Shown here: piece after piece, positions 36,510 to 46,571 of the stretch
Numbering within the stretch: position 1 is the first letter of the stretch
How the letters are laid out: each line of letters begins with the position of its first letter
NCBI GenBank assembly: GCA_014905825.1
Contig: JACGCN010000033.1
Coordinates: 248,001 to 312,000 of the forward strand
Length of the DNA stretch: 64,000 bases
Direction of reading: 5' to 3'
From: Lyophyllum atratum
Taxonomy: Eukaryota; Basidiomycota; Agaricomycetes; Agaricales; Lyophyllaceae
Program-made: the position numbers and the translations under genes
Notes under the pieces: generated by a model
Told to the model about the DNA's origin: nothing
What the model saw: the letters and a program-made list of their open reading frames with translations, nothing else
Databases searched by the model: none

Positions 36510-37157
36510 AACCATGTATTGTTTGACTGCGGAAGACGCTGTTTCCTATGTTTGCTATATTGCTCTCTATATTTATTATCCCCGGTATTCTATTAGACGT
36601 TCTGGTAATCAACTCCATTACAGATAGGCTTGGGTCTCAGGCTCTTTAGATGCTATCCGACTCCGACTCGGAATCAATCATTGTGTATGGTTGTCCGGCT
36701 TGGTAACGTTTTGACCGATGCAGCCAACAGAAAATGCGAAAGGCCAGACGTTTCGCGTATGTTTAGGTGGGGGTGTGGCAGGTGGACATGACGAAGTTGC
36801 CTTCCCAGCTACTAATGGCTTGTAAATGCTAAACGCCACAGTCCCCACAATTCACCTTGACTTGTCAAGCGAGGCTGGCTTGCACCTCATTGTGACTTGA
36901 ATTGTATTACCATGTCCACCACAACATACGCCTTGAAACTGGTTGTGGTCATACCTCCTTAAGTGTGTACAGTGGTGCTTTGATATAGACAATGATAGAG
37001 CAGTCACGTTCAGGATTACATATTTACCAACGAGACTTCATGACCTTACTGCCAATTTTCTAGCCTGGTCATGGCAGCCTTATATTCTTCCTCAATGCAA
37101 GCAGAAACCTTCTCAGATCGTGGAATGAGCTTGCAATCAAAGCTCACTGGCCGTGAG
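36510..37157. other. Convergent intergenic region
   Basis: Shared 3' region of VPS10 (plus) and the P450 gene (minus). Nothing else recognised. Confidence 0.55.
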
Positions 37158-39460
37158 TTAAACCCATTTGTAAAGTTCCGGGAGTCTGCAGATGGTAGGC
37201 AGATATTGAGTTACGAACAATGTCAACCAATAAAGCTTACCTGGCTTGACTTCGTTACCGTCCTTATCGACAGCCGGAAGGATATCGAATGCCCAGAGAA
37301 TGCGCGATACGTTCATGAAAAGGGAATTCAACGCCAAGTGCATGCCGGGGCAGATCCTACGCCCGAATCCAAAAGGAAGTTCAAATGTCATTATGCGGGG
37401 GTCTGACGTTTCCAGAAAGCGCTCAGGCCGAAATTCGTCAGGAGAGGGGAACATCACTATGATCATGCCTGAGGATGAAAATTCGACGAATCTGGCATGG
37501 TCATACCTGGGTCATGCATGATACCGCTAAGCAAGGTTTCTTGAGCACAAAGCCTGTTGACCGGCTCAACGACTTACAAAAGGTTCGCGAACACGGTGGA
37601 CCCTGCGGGAATGAACCTGAGACGATGCAGTCAGTAGATTCGATACGTGTAATGTGAAGAAGACAAACATTTTGTTGTACTCGTCGTCTGCTGTGACTGC
37701 GTGTGGACTACCACCCAACACAGCAACTGGTCGCCACCTTAAGCCACATTATACACACGCCGTAGAAAATCGAGTTCCTACGACTTACCTCAGTGTCTCA
37801 TTTACAATTGCCTTTACGTACGGAAGACTCTCTTGGTCGTCAAACTCAGGCATCCTGTCGAAACCGACAACGCGGTTAAGCTCTGCCTGGGCCTTTCTCA
37901 TCACAGACGGAAAGTGAAGCATCGCGACTGAAGCTCCAATAGTAAATTGAATCCCTTGAATAGAGGTCCAGAGCTTACGAATAAAAGCTGTCAACGTGCC
38001 AGCGGTCTGCATAACCATTAACACGGGCTGAGATTTGCCAGGAAGAAACTCACTGTTTCAATGCCTGCACCAAAAGGGCTCGAGACAGCGTAAGCTACTT
38101 CTACGTCAGTCATGCCGCTCTGAGCTTGGTTCGATATCGTTTGTGATGCAAGGCAATCGGGAACAGTGCCGTCTTGCATCCGGGTTTTCACGTCGTTGAA
38201 GAGATGCATGAGAAAAGTAATATCCCTCTCGCGACGTTCTTCAGGCTCTCGACAAAACCATTGGAGAGAACGCTGCGGGGAAGACGCATGAGTACTAGTC
38301 CAGCATCCTTGAAGCATTCTTACCGGGAGTTTTAAAAGCCAAGGCCAAGATTCGACGAGATATTTTCCAGGAATACTAGATCGAAATGAGGGCCAGAAAT
38401 CATGTGATATCGTAAACTCACTTGACGCTAGAGATATGTGATATGAATGAGGATGGATGCGATTAGGTATTATAGATACCGACCTCGTCAGGTCTGATGA
38501 TTTACAGAAAAAAAAGGATGTTAGACGCAAGTGCGATGCAAGATCGAGCTTCACTGACAATCCATAGCGTCCATATTTTCCTTCACGACCCATTCGTCGA
38601 CGCTGTCAACTCTTCGACCATAACTCACCGAAGTGACAACACTTGCTGCGTATCTATTGTGGGATTTTGAAACTATATTCCAGAAATTGAGATGGAGTTA
38701 ACGCACCTCTGGAGATGCCTTTCATAATGTTTAGGATCGTGCAGAAATTGCTGTAGCATAATCTTCGACTCCAGAGACTGAATATCTTTGTAGGTCTCTG
38801 CTCGTCGAGCATGGAAGCCAGAATGCAGGACCTAGCGACGCATTCTGAGTAACGGCAGAAGAGGATGAGTACGGATACCCACTTTACGCCATTTGCGCCA
38901 AGGTTCGTTGTTGGGAAGCATGAGCCCACGTTTGTTGTCCGAGAGGATCTCCCCTCTACAGAACGTCAGCCTCGTAAGAAGTAAAAATTACTCCACGTAC
39001 GCAACGACAAATCGAGGACGGCTGGAGTAAATGTCCGAGCGTTTCTCCAGCAGATCCCACGCAGCCTGAGCGGTACCGAGAACTTCGAAAGCGTCATAAT
39101 GTCAGCACGCTCATGGAGACTGGGCGACTTACCAATGACGGGCGTAGATCCTAGAAATATAGAGACAACTGGTCCTATAAAGTGATCTCGTCTTGGTATG
39201 CGGCGCTGTCGTCTCTGAAAAGGCCGCCTACCGTATTGCTTGTTCCACTCTGCAAACTTACGCCATGGTTTTATTGCGGGAAGTTGGTGCCGATTTCCAA
39301 CGAACGGGATACCCAAGGGGCCGGGAGGCATAGACATACGCAGAGAGATCCACTTCATGACCAAGTACAGAACTAACGCAAGGCATGTAGGAATAATGAC
39401 CGCGGAACTCAGAGATACGACCTGGGGTAGTCTGTGCTGCAAGAAGATAAGGAACGACAT
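37158..39460 (-). CDS. Cytochrome P450 monooxygenase, 16 exons, 510 aa
   Basis: Membrane-bound haem monooxygenase. Exons (minus): 39232-39460, 39133-39174, 39001-39082, 38883-38955, 38707-38831, 38559-38653, 38484-38493, 38422-38427, 38324-38375, 38054-38272, 37979-38006, 37789-37933, 37669-37737, 37578-37616, 37507-37526, 37158-37456; total 1533 nt. An N-terminal helix (about residues 15-35) precedes the MPPGPLGIPFVGN hinge. Landmarks: the C-helix WRKWRK, I-helix GAGIETTAGTL, ExxR in NETLRWRP, PERF, and the haem loop FGFGRRICPG. Exons 7 and 8 are 10 and 6 nt; together they rebuild YLTSVNIPGKYL. Sequence type is that of the large Agaricomycete P450 clans acting on xenobiotics or secondary metabolites. 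The substrate is unknown and no biosynthetic partner genes are adjacent. Confidence 0.93.
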
Positions 39461-39785
39461 GGTGGTGTTCGATAAAGCGCAGGGCAATCAAGAGACCCCG
39501 ATGATGGGTGCATCATGGGAGAGGCCTGGAAGTAGCTGACAAACGAGAATGCCGGCCGAAGTAAGCCCTGATTGACTCCCAAGCTCCCTTTTCGATACCT
39601 TCACGCCTAAATGTTCGTCCGTAGACTCGGTGAGGCTCTGCGCTCCCAGGATGTGGTCATGTAGTTGCTGAAGCCACTAAAACGATGCTGATGACGAGTT
39701 GGTGAAAACAAGTAAAAATAAGAACTCTCACGGACTAGCCAGATCAAGATCTGATTCGTATCTGATATCTTGGAAAGCATCTACA
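39461..39785. promoter_or_regulatory. Divergent promoter, P450 and biotin ligase
   Basis: The two start codons lie 325 bp apart on opposite strands, so both promoters share this stretch. No clear TATA box was found. Confidence 0.5.
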
Positions 39786-41871
39786 ATGAACGTACTCGTC
39801 TACGCAGGACCTGAAGTCCTCCAAAATTCTGTGGCACACTCCTTGGCTACTCTGCGATCCATTCTCCTGCCTCACTACTCCATTCAGACAATCGCTCTGC
39901 AAGCTTTAAATTCACAACCCTGGAAAACCTCATGTGCTCTCCTCGTCCTTCCCCACTGCCGTGGTCGGCTTCAACCAGGCTCGTCCGCTGTAATTAAAGA
40001 GTACGTGGATTCTGGAGGGTCGTTACTTGGCTTTGGGACAGGCGCGATCTGCTCCTCTCGCGATCAAGACGGCGCTGCCAGCATCTCCAAGGACGTCCTG
40101 TTAGGCTTTTTTGATAAATCTACTGGCAAATATATCTACCTAACCCATGGAAACGGGGAGCCTCCAGCGAAATCATACATACTGCAGACATCTGAGAACG
40201 AGCTGGTCGATGGGATTTACGGTAGCGGCACAGATGCGTTCAGTGGGTTCGATGGAGAAAAGAACATCACTGTTCTGGCGAGATTTTCCGGAGAAGGCGT
40301 CGAGGGCTCCGTCGCTGGCATGAAATGCGACGTTGGAGCCGGAAGGGTTGCCCTGTGGTCTCCGAATGTCGAAACACCTCTCACGGAGGATTCGACCGTC
40401 GTATCGACTGTAGCTACGACCACAGCGGTAGCTACAGGAGAGAGACGCCGCCTCGACCTTGTCAAGAAGACCTTGGTTGCCTTATCCTTACGACTCCCTT
40501 CAGAGGAAGAGCATCCCGTATCGCGCCCACACCCTCAGTTTCTCGTATCAAACCCCACAAAGACCACCATTGTCCCCACTATTACAAATCGAATCGCCGC
40601 TCCATCTTCGGGCTCTCAGCTGAGCGTCTTCAAAGATGAAAATGATACATTCCACTTCCACGACCTCGCCTCAGGCTCAGACCTATTAAAGCAAGCTCGT
40701 GAAGATACCAACGCCCCGAAGGACCCCGCTCAGTGGCAGCCGAAGCATATCATTGTGTGCCCCGATGCCCTCCCGGGTCGCGATTTGACCCCCTTATTTG
40801 ACCTAGGTCTATATCACGATACTCTCTCTACAGCGCGCGCAGAGCTGGGATGTCGCGACGCTCCGGAATCATGGGGCTGCGGGGAGGCTTTACTTTATGG
40901 GGAAGTCGTAACAAGCACACAAACTATGCTAGATAAGTAAGCCTTTTCTAGGACGTTTCCTTCTGTGATTCGTACTGATTATGATATAGAAATCCTCGCC
41001 TTCTATCACGTCTCCCATCCCCTCTAGTATCTCTCGCGTCGTACCAACTCGCAGGCCGAGGTCGCGGGTCAAACATCTGGCTTTCGCCATCAGGCTGTCT
41101 CCAATTCTCCGTTTTGCTGCGAGTTTCTCTTTCCTCATTCCCAGCGAGCAAACTCGTCTTCGTCCAGTATCTCTTCGCGTTAGCCGTAGTAGAAGCGTGC
41201 CGTGATGAAAGTGTCCTCGGAAAGCGAGGAAACCACGTTCGCCTGAAATGGCCTAACGACATATATGCCGTCGTCGAAGGAGAGCGCAAGAAGATCGGCG
41301 GCATCTTGGTCAACACGAATTTTGCCGGCGGGAACGTTGATATCGTTATAGGTAAAGTAGTCTTTATAGATCGTGCGGGTTCTGGACCTGAGGTATCTTT
41401 GCTTTAGGATGTGGCCTGAATGTCCTCAACGCCGCGCCAATATTCTCGCTTGCACAGCTCTTGTCGCAGGACGAACGGAAGTCCCTTATGCTAGAGAAAA
41501 CTGTCGCGAATATCCTAGCCAGGTTCGACAAGATGTGGGGCACGTTCGTCCAAGAGCGTGGATCGTTTGACTCCTTCATGGATCTGTACCTCGAGAGATG
41601 GCTTCACTCGTTCGTCATTTGCCTTATCTTACTTAAGTCGTACTAACTATGCCTCCTCGTCGTTTCCCACCGCAGAGATCAACTAGTGACACTCACTACG
41701 GTCTCTCCTCACCAGCTCGTCCGCATTACGGGCATAACTCCTGATCATGGGCTTCTGCGCACTATGCCGGAAAGAACAGGATGGTTTTCTGTGGCAGAAG
41801 GCTATATCGATCTCCAACCCGATGGAAACAGCTTTGACATTATGGCAGGTTTGATCAAGTCTAAAACTTAG
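39786..41871 (+). CDS. BPL1: Biotin-protein ligase, 636 aa
   Basis: Attaches biotin to acetyl-CoA and pyruvate carboxylases through biotinyl-AMP. Exons 39786-40936, 40990-41351, 41408-41609, 41676-41871 sum to 1911 nt. The N-terminal half (MNVLVYAGPEVLQNSVAHSL, GSLLGFGTGAICSS) is the glutamine-amidotransferase-like domain typical of eukaryotic holocarboxylase synthetases. The catalytic half shows YQLAGRGRGSNIWLSP (adenylate-binding GRGRGSN), VRLKWPNDIY and KKIGGILVNTNF, then CGLNVLN. The C-terminal domain (RITGITPDHGLLRTM ... GYIDLQPDGNSFDIMAGLIK) is the usual SH3-like end. The start follows an in-frame upstream stretch lacking ATG similarity. Confidence 0.94.
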
Positions 41872-42324
41872 GAGGAAACCGAAAAGCATAACTCACTAGA
41901 CCCTGAATTATACTGTATCATCATCTTAACGAGGATTTCTTAGATAGATTACTTTGTCACATGCGTTAGAATGGAGCATGAGACTTCGCGACGGAGGAAC
42001 AAGGGATCTGATACATCCAAGTTCACTAGAGTCTGGACAGGTCCATGGAAACCTTCGTGGACCTTAGATCCCGGGCCACCCACCGTGAATCGAAAGAAGG
42101 CTGAGTGGGATGTAAAAATCAACAAAAGATTGAGATTGACGAGTGGCTTGTTGTCGACGATGTCACGGTCGGTACGTGCTAAGCTGTAGCAGTGAGATAA
42201 GCTTCACTTTGTCGTGCAGCCTGTACATACTCTACTTAGTGGGGCCGCGTGGCGGTAACAGCTTAGCAGGATCATTGCTCTTACTTCGCATATTTAGTGA
42301 CTGCCTTCAAACCGTACGTTATCT
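41872..42324. other. Intergenic, tRNA upstream region
   Basis: 3' flank of the biotin ligase gene and 5' flank of the tRNA gene. No supported gene. Confidence 0.55.
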
Positions 42325-42397
42325 GGCCGACTAGCTCAGCTGGTTAGAGCGTCGTGCTAATAACGCGAAGGTCTTGGGTTCGATCCCCACGTTGGCC
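42325..42397 (+). tRNA. tRNA-Ile (AAU), copy 2
   Basis: Same 73-nt sequence as copy 1, on the plus strand; anticodon AAT in loop CTAATAA. TTTT about 30 bp downstream serves as terminator. Confidence 0.97.
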
Positions 42398-42580
42398 ATG
42401 AGCCTGGTTTATTTCCCTTTTGTTGGTGCTTGTGTACGCGTTGTTATGGTCGCAACCTGTTATGTAAGGTTCATATCGCGTTGCAACTTGCGGCCCTACA
42501 ATTAGGCGTTGCTTCAACCAGCCACAGGCCGTCCCGACTTTTTTCTTTCCCATTCCGTCTTTTGTACTATTGACCTTACG

Positions 42581-43527
42581 ATGACGACCTACTCTGCATT
42601 TTTCTCCTCCGGTCTGCTTGCTCCGCATCATGCATCATACGCCAGCTACTACGACGTACTGAACAAGGACTCCTATCCTTACTACGACAACCCGTCTCCT
42701 GCTTCCCCCTCATCCCCGTTGCCAGACAGCGACATCGAGTTGGACACGGACAGGGAAATCACACCCACTCCCGACCGACCGCTTTCTACGTCCAGTTCAA
42801 ACTCAAGCGGCAGCTCGAACGTCTGTACAACCTCCCACACCCCTGCAACCACCACGCAACCTCACCCACGCCTCCGCAAACGCCGCTCCAGCCTGACAGT
42901 CGCCACATCGCCCATGAACTCCATTCGTTCCCCCACCAGAACCGCCGGCGCAGCTCTCCAGCTCCAAATGCACCTCCCCAGCCCGTCACGCTCCAGGAGC
43001 GGCAGCCTAAGCACCGGAGCCCAAACCGATGCATACGGAAAAATCGGAATGGGAAACGTGGCGTCCGAAGCCACCAGTCTCGTGGGCAGAATGCGCAGTG
43101 GCAGCGTTGGCGCAGCTCTCCGGTGGGCCAACCCCTAATCCATTATCTTTTTTGACGTTTTTCTAAAAATAAATTATGCGCTAGTCCTCGAAGGGGTGTC
43201 CGACGCCTTGTTTCTGTCCCTGCTCCCGCTCCACCCCCGACGGCGCCTCTACCTGCCCTTCCTACATTCCTCTTGTCGCCTGCCGCCCTATCGTGGTCTG
43301 GTCCGCACACGGCTCCTCTCGCTGGATCGTTCCCACACAGCCCTGCACAATGCATGCCGCTCGATGCGACTCATGCAAACATGAACGGCGAGATGCGTCC
43401 TCCGCTCGCGGTTCGGTCGTTCTCCTCAGAGTTCGTGCCTCATGCCACGCGTAACGTGAGGGGGCGCGAGAGGGGGTTCTCCCTTAGCGAGGGGCTCAGG
43501 ATAGATGAAGAGATGAAGGAGAATTGA
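42581..43527 (+). CDS. Intrinsically disordered Ser/Pro-rich protein, 294 aa
   Basis: Not recognised. Exons 42581-43122 and 43185-43527 (intron 43123-43184, donor GTGGGC, acceptor CGCTAG) sum to 885 nt. The start MTTYSAFFSSGLLAPHHASY is followed by an acidic stretch (DSDIELDTDREITPTPDRPL), a Ser-rich linker, basic patches (RLRKRRSSLTVATSPMNSIR, LPSPSRSRSGSLSTGAQTD) that look like kinase targets, and after the intron a proline/alanine-rich segment. No signal peptide, membrane helix or folded domain is visible. Without the intron the frame ends at 43138. It may be a phospho-regulated or transcription-associated protein, but this is a guess from composition. Confidence 0.65.
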
Positions 43528-43841
43528 ATCATTGACGCGTGGCTCAGTCTCAAGCCCACTGTTTCTTTTTCCGCTTCTTCCTGGAATCATGATGAAGTCC
43601 ATGCATATCTTATTACAACTCACCCCTACGTATTCAATCTTTCCGCTATTAATTATGATCAGGTATCCACTATTTATACAGGTCATTCCCATATGCACAT
43701 CCACCATCACAGTACTCAATGACAAATGTATCAAGTCCGTCTCCGCAATTATATCATCCTCATGAATCACAACAAACTCAAAAGTTTGAAAATTGATACA
43801 CATTTCCAAAATCTCAAAAAACGTTCCTTTGTTATGGATAT

Positions 43842-43914
43842 GGCCAACGTGGGGATCGAACCCAAGACCTTCGCGTTATTAGCACGACGCTCTAACCAGC
43901 TGAGCTAGTCGGCC
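43842..43914 (-). tRNA. tRNA-Ile (AAU), copy 3
   Basis: Identical 73-nt sequence on the minus strand; T6 run a few bases past its 3' end. Confidence 0.97.
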
Positions 43915-44285
43915 GATGGATTGCATGTCATCATCATCATCCAATTCGGCAATAATGTAGGTATATTCCCAAGTATGATGAATTGAGCACCGGGTTGGCA
44001 CTGGATTGATGTCAGTACGCATCGGAGGACGCCGAGCGACGCAATGAGTAGATGCACGAACATATCCACGTCCACCCAAGCTAACAAGTAACCAAAAGCA
44101 CGGAGGCACCATGGAGAGGTGGCGTTATAATCTCGATACGACTGCAACGCCTCATCAGCTAAACTGCTTCGACGACAGCAGACAGCAGACTCACGCGACA
44201 TACCAGAGACACTTTCTGCTCCAAAGACGAAAAACACAACGAGCCCGAGGCCAATTAATATATCTTTTCGTTCGACTGCCGTCAT
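43905..44285 (-). CDS. Possible small membrane protein
   Basis: Weak call. The start MTAVERKDILIGLGLVVFFVFGAESV (ATG at 44283-44285) looks like a short N-terminal anchor or signal segment, followed by a probable intron (GTATGT donor). A further hydrophobic stretch (FGYLLAWVDVDMFVHLLIAS) may be coding or intronic. The open frame runs into the tRNA gene at its 3' end, so the true C-terminus must lie upstream of 43914 or use another splice pattern. No family recognised. Confidence 0.3.
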   Translation of the reverse strand: MTAVERKDILIGLGLVVFFVFGAESVSGMSRESAVCCRRSSLADEALQSYRDYNATSPWCLRAFGYLLAWVDVDMFVHLLIASLGVLRCVLTSIQCQPGAQFIILGNIPTLLPNWMMMMTCNPSAD

Positions 44286-45267
44286 GATGCTGCAGCAGCG
44301 TATGTCGGTAAATGTGGTGGGAGAGGAGCGAAATCTAATCTCGTGTCCTTCCAAGCCGGTCGCCTTTTATTGTTGGAACGGAAGCGAACACGACATGAAA
44401 ATATACACCCCCGCGAGCCGGGGATAATTAAACGCCGGTTCTTCGTACTTTATACATGTGTATCATGGATGGGCCGAGGCACGGCCATCGTCACTGGTGG
44501 ACGGAACCGGGATGGGTTCTGGGATCTGCCAATGTGTTGTGGGTCACTTATAGACGCTGCTAATGAGCGTTGAGTACTGCTGTGACGAATATGCCTTTGT
44601 TCCCGTCTTGGCCATGTCAGCCAATGCTCTCTGCGCAGAGGTCAAGAAGAGCTGGTGAAAGCGCTGAGAAGCTTGAACTGGAAGCGGCTTTGAAGAGTTT
44701 TCTAGTATGCTTCTGGGCTGGACGAAGAACAAGAGTCTAGAATTCCAACCAGGCGTCAAAGGCGTGGGCGATCCCGAGTTCTCGCTACGTGAGCACATGG
44801 AGGTGTCAGAAATTTAAGGTTGTAATGGAAGCGCGTTATCCTTATGATGTGAGAGAGGCCGTATGCACTTCGTTCGCCGCCTAGACAATTGCAATTATTG
44901 ATGATGTGTTTTGGTACATTCGCAGAGGTGTAGGACTCCACGAGGCGGTCGGTGGCTGGATGGGAAGGTTGCTTCTAAAGGAGGGATACTGACGGAGCTC
45001 ACCTCCGGGCGCTTAATGTAATAGAAGCACTGCGTCCTCGCGCTTTGCGTCGCCCATGAATCATGACTGGTCGCGTAACGACCGGTGTTTCGATAATACC
45101 CCAGCTTATCGGCATGAAGGGGGCTTAGCGTCGCTAAAATCAGGCCAACGCAAGCGCAAGGCGGCAAAGCACAACGGCATCCTTCCGTCGATCATCAAAG
45201 GCACATCACGAACAAGATGTCAAGCCAGTACGATACCCCACCAGTCCCACAGAACATCACTGCCTCC
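44286..45267. other. Intergenic
   Basis: Frames at 44544-45167 on the minus strand have no domain support. Nothing recognised. Confidence 0.45.
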
Positions 45268-46011
45268 CTAAAGCGGACAGAACTTCCCCCGAAGGATACA
45301 TTCTCCAAGTACGGGCCTTACACAGCGCATGCGAGTGCTCAATGGGCGCAATGAAATCAAAGTAGGCAGGCATAATGGGCTCACCGGCATGGTTGGCGAC
45401 GCTGACATCGAACAACGAGTTGCCCTCAGAGCAGTTCTACGGAGCGCAGACTCTCATTCTCCTGTCCAGCACAGGCCACAATGTCCGTGGGCTCTCCGTC
45501 CCCATTTTGGTCGGAGATGTGCGTCATAGTACCGGCCAGCTGATACTCCCACCGTCAAGAAAACAACGAATTAGTGGGAAAGTGGGGAGGGGGGACGTAG
45601 GGTGGCGTCGATGAAATCAGCCCATGCGGCGTTTGAAGCCCGAAGAGTGTTATGGTGATTTCAACGGACGGATCGAAGTTCTGTTTCAGCAAGAGAGCGT
45701 CCATTATTGCGACCGCCGCGCCTGGGACAATCAATTGATTATGAGGACTTCGATGTATGAAAGAATATGGGAAGCTCACCGAGCGAATGTCCTGTGACTA
45801 GGACTTTGTTGACATCCGTGCTAGCCAAAGCAGCTTGGACGCCTGACAAAGGTCTTCTGAAGGCCATGGTGTACCCTGATATTTCCTGCGTAACAGCCAA
45901 TAAGATCGCGCTAATTGGCTCGGACGGGATAAGACGTGGAGTAGTACCATCCGCCCCTGGGAAGAGTGTAGAGTTAAGCACGACGAGTTTGATTTGGACG
46001 TCGTTCAGCAT
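45268..46011 (-). pseudogene. Broken class 3 lipase
   Basis: Fragments of a secreted alpha/beta-hydrolase lipase of the class 3 type appear in order: LNSTLFPGADGT, then KVLVTGHSLG split by an intron from AAVAIMDALLL (nucleophile Ser in GHSLG), then ITITLFGL. Next the expected Arg-Val-Gly-Asn is missing and the frame shifts to read NAAWADFIDAT. About 25 residues that normally contain the catalytic Asp loop are absent. EYQLAGTMTHISDQNGDGEP, TDIVACAGQENE, SLFDVSVANHAG and PYLENVSFGGSSVRF then follow in other frames. The N-terminal half and signal peptide are not found. At least one deletion and frameshift, so I call a pseudogene. Confidence 0.75.
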
Positions 46012-46253
46012 GGACAGGCTGGGGGTCGTGGTTTGTCACGTATGTATGCAAGAATGGGATCGTCCAGAGGAGGGTGGGTGAGAACGTTGTTGGGGTGTTG
46101 GTGGGCTAGCGCGTTGGTGAATTAAGGAACGAGAATGAAAGAATGTCGACGAAAGTTATCCAGAAAGTCGAGTCGATCGACAAAGGCGGAGAAATGCTAG
46201 CTCTGAAAACTGAAGAAGGTCGACAAAAACATATTACTGTACGAGATATTTAT

Positions 46254-46326
46254 GGCCAACGTGGGGATCGAACCCAAGACCTTCGCGTTATTAGCACGAC
46301 GCTCTAACCAGCTGAGCTAGTCGGCC
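46254..46326 (-). tRNA. tRNA-Ile (AAU), copy 4
   Basis: Identical 73-nt sequence on the minus strand; T5 run about 25 bp downstream. Confidence 0.97.
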
Positions 46327-46571
46327 ATGCATCTCCCACCATTCAGCCTACCTACAACGTGTCGGCTGCAACCAAACCTCATAATACTCCCACGCCCATT
46401 TATTCCGAAATTGCGTCCCGAGAAATTGCTTGCCAATTTTCGACCGAACCTTCTCGATCACAAGCACCCGTAGACCTCTCAAATTTCTCCACCCTCCTCA
46501 CCCACTCCCAAGCAAAAAAAGGAGCCGCAATACCCTTCATATCTTGTTATATCCCGCTCTAACCAACCCCG

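Noticed and set aside
25412..46326. The four tRNA-Ile copies as heads of SINE elements
   Set aside because: All keep perfect tRNA folds and have separate T-run terminators; flanking sequences are not alike.
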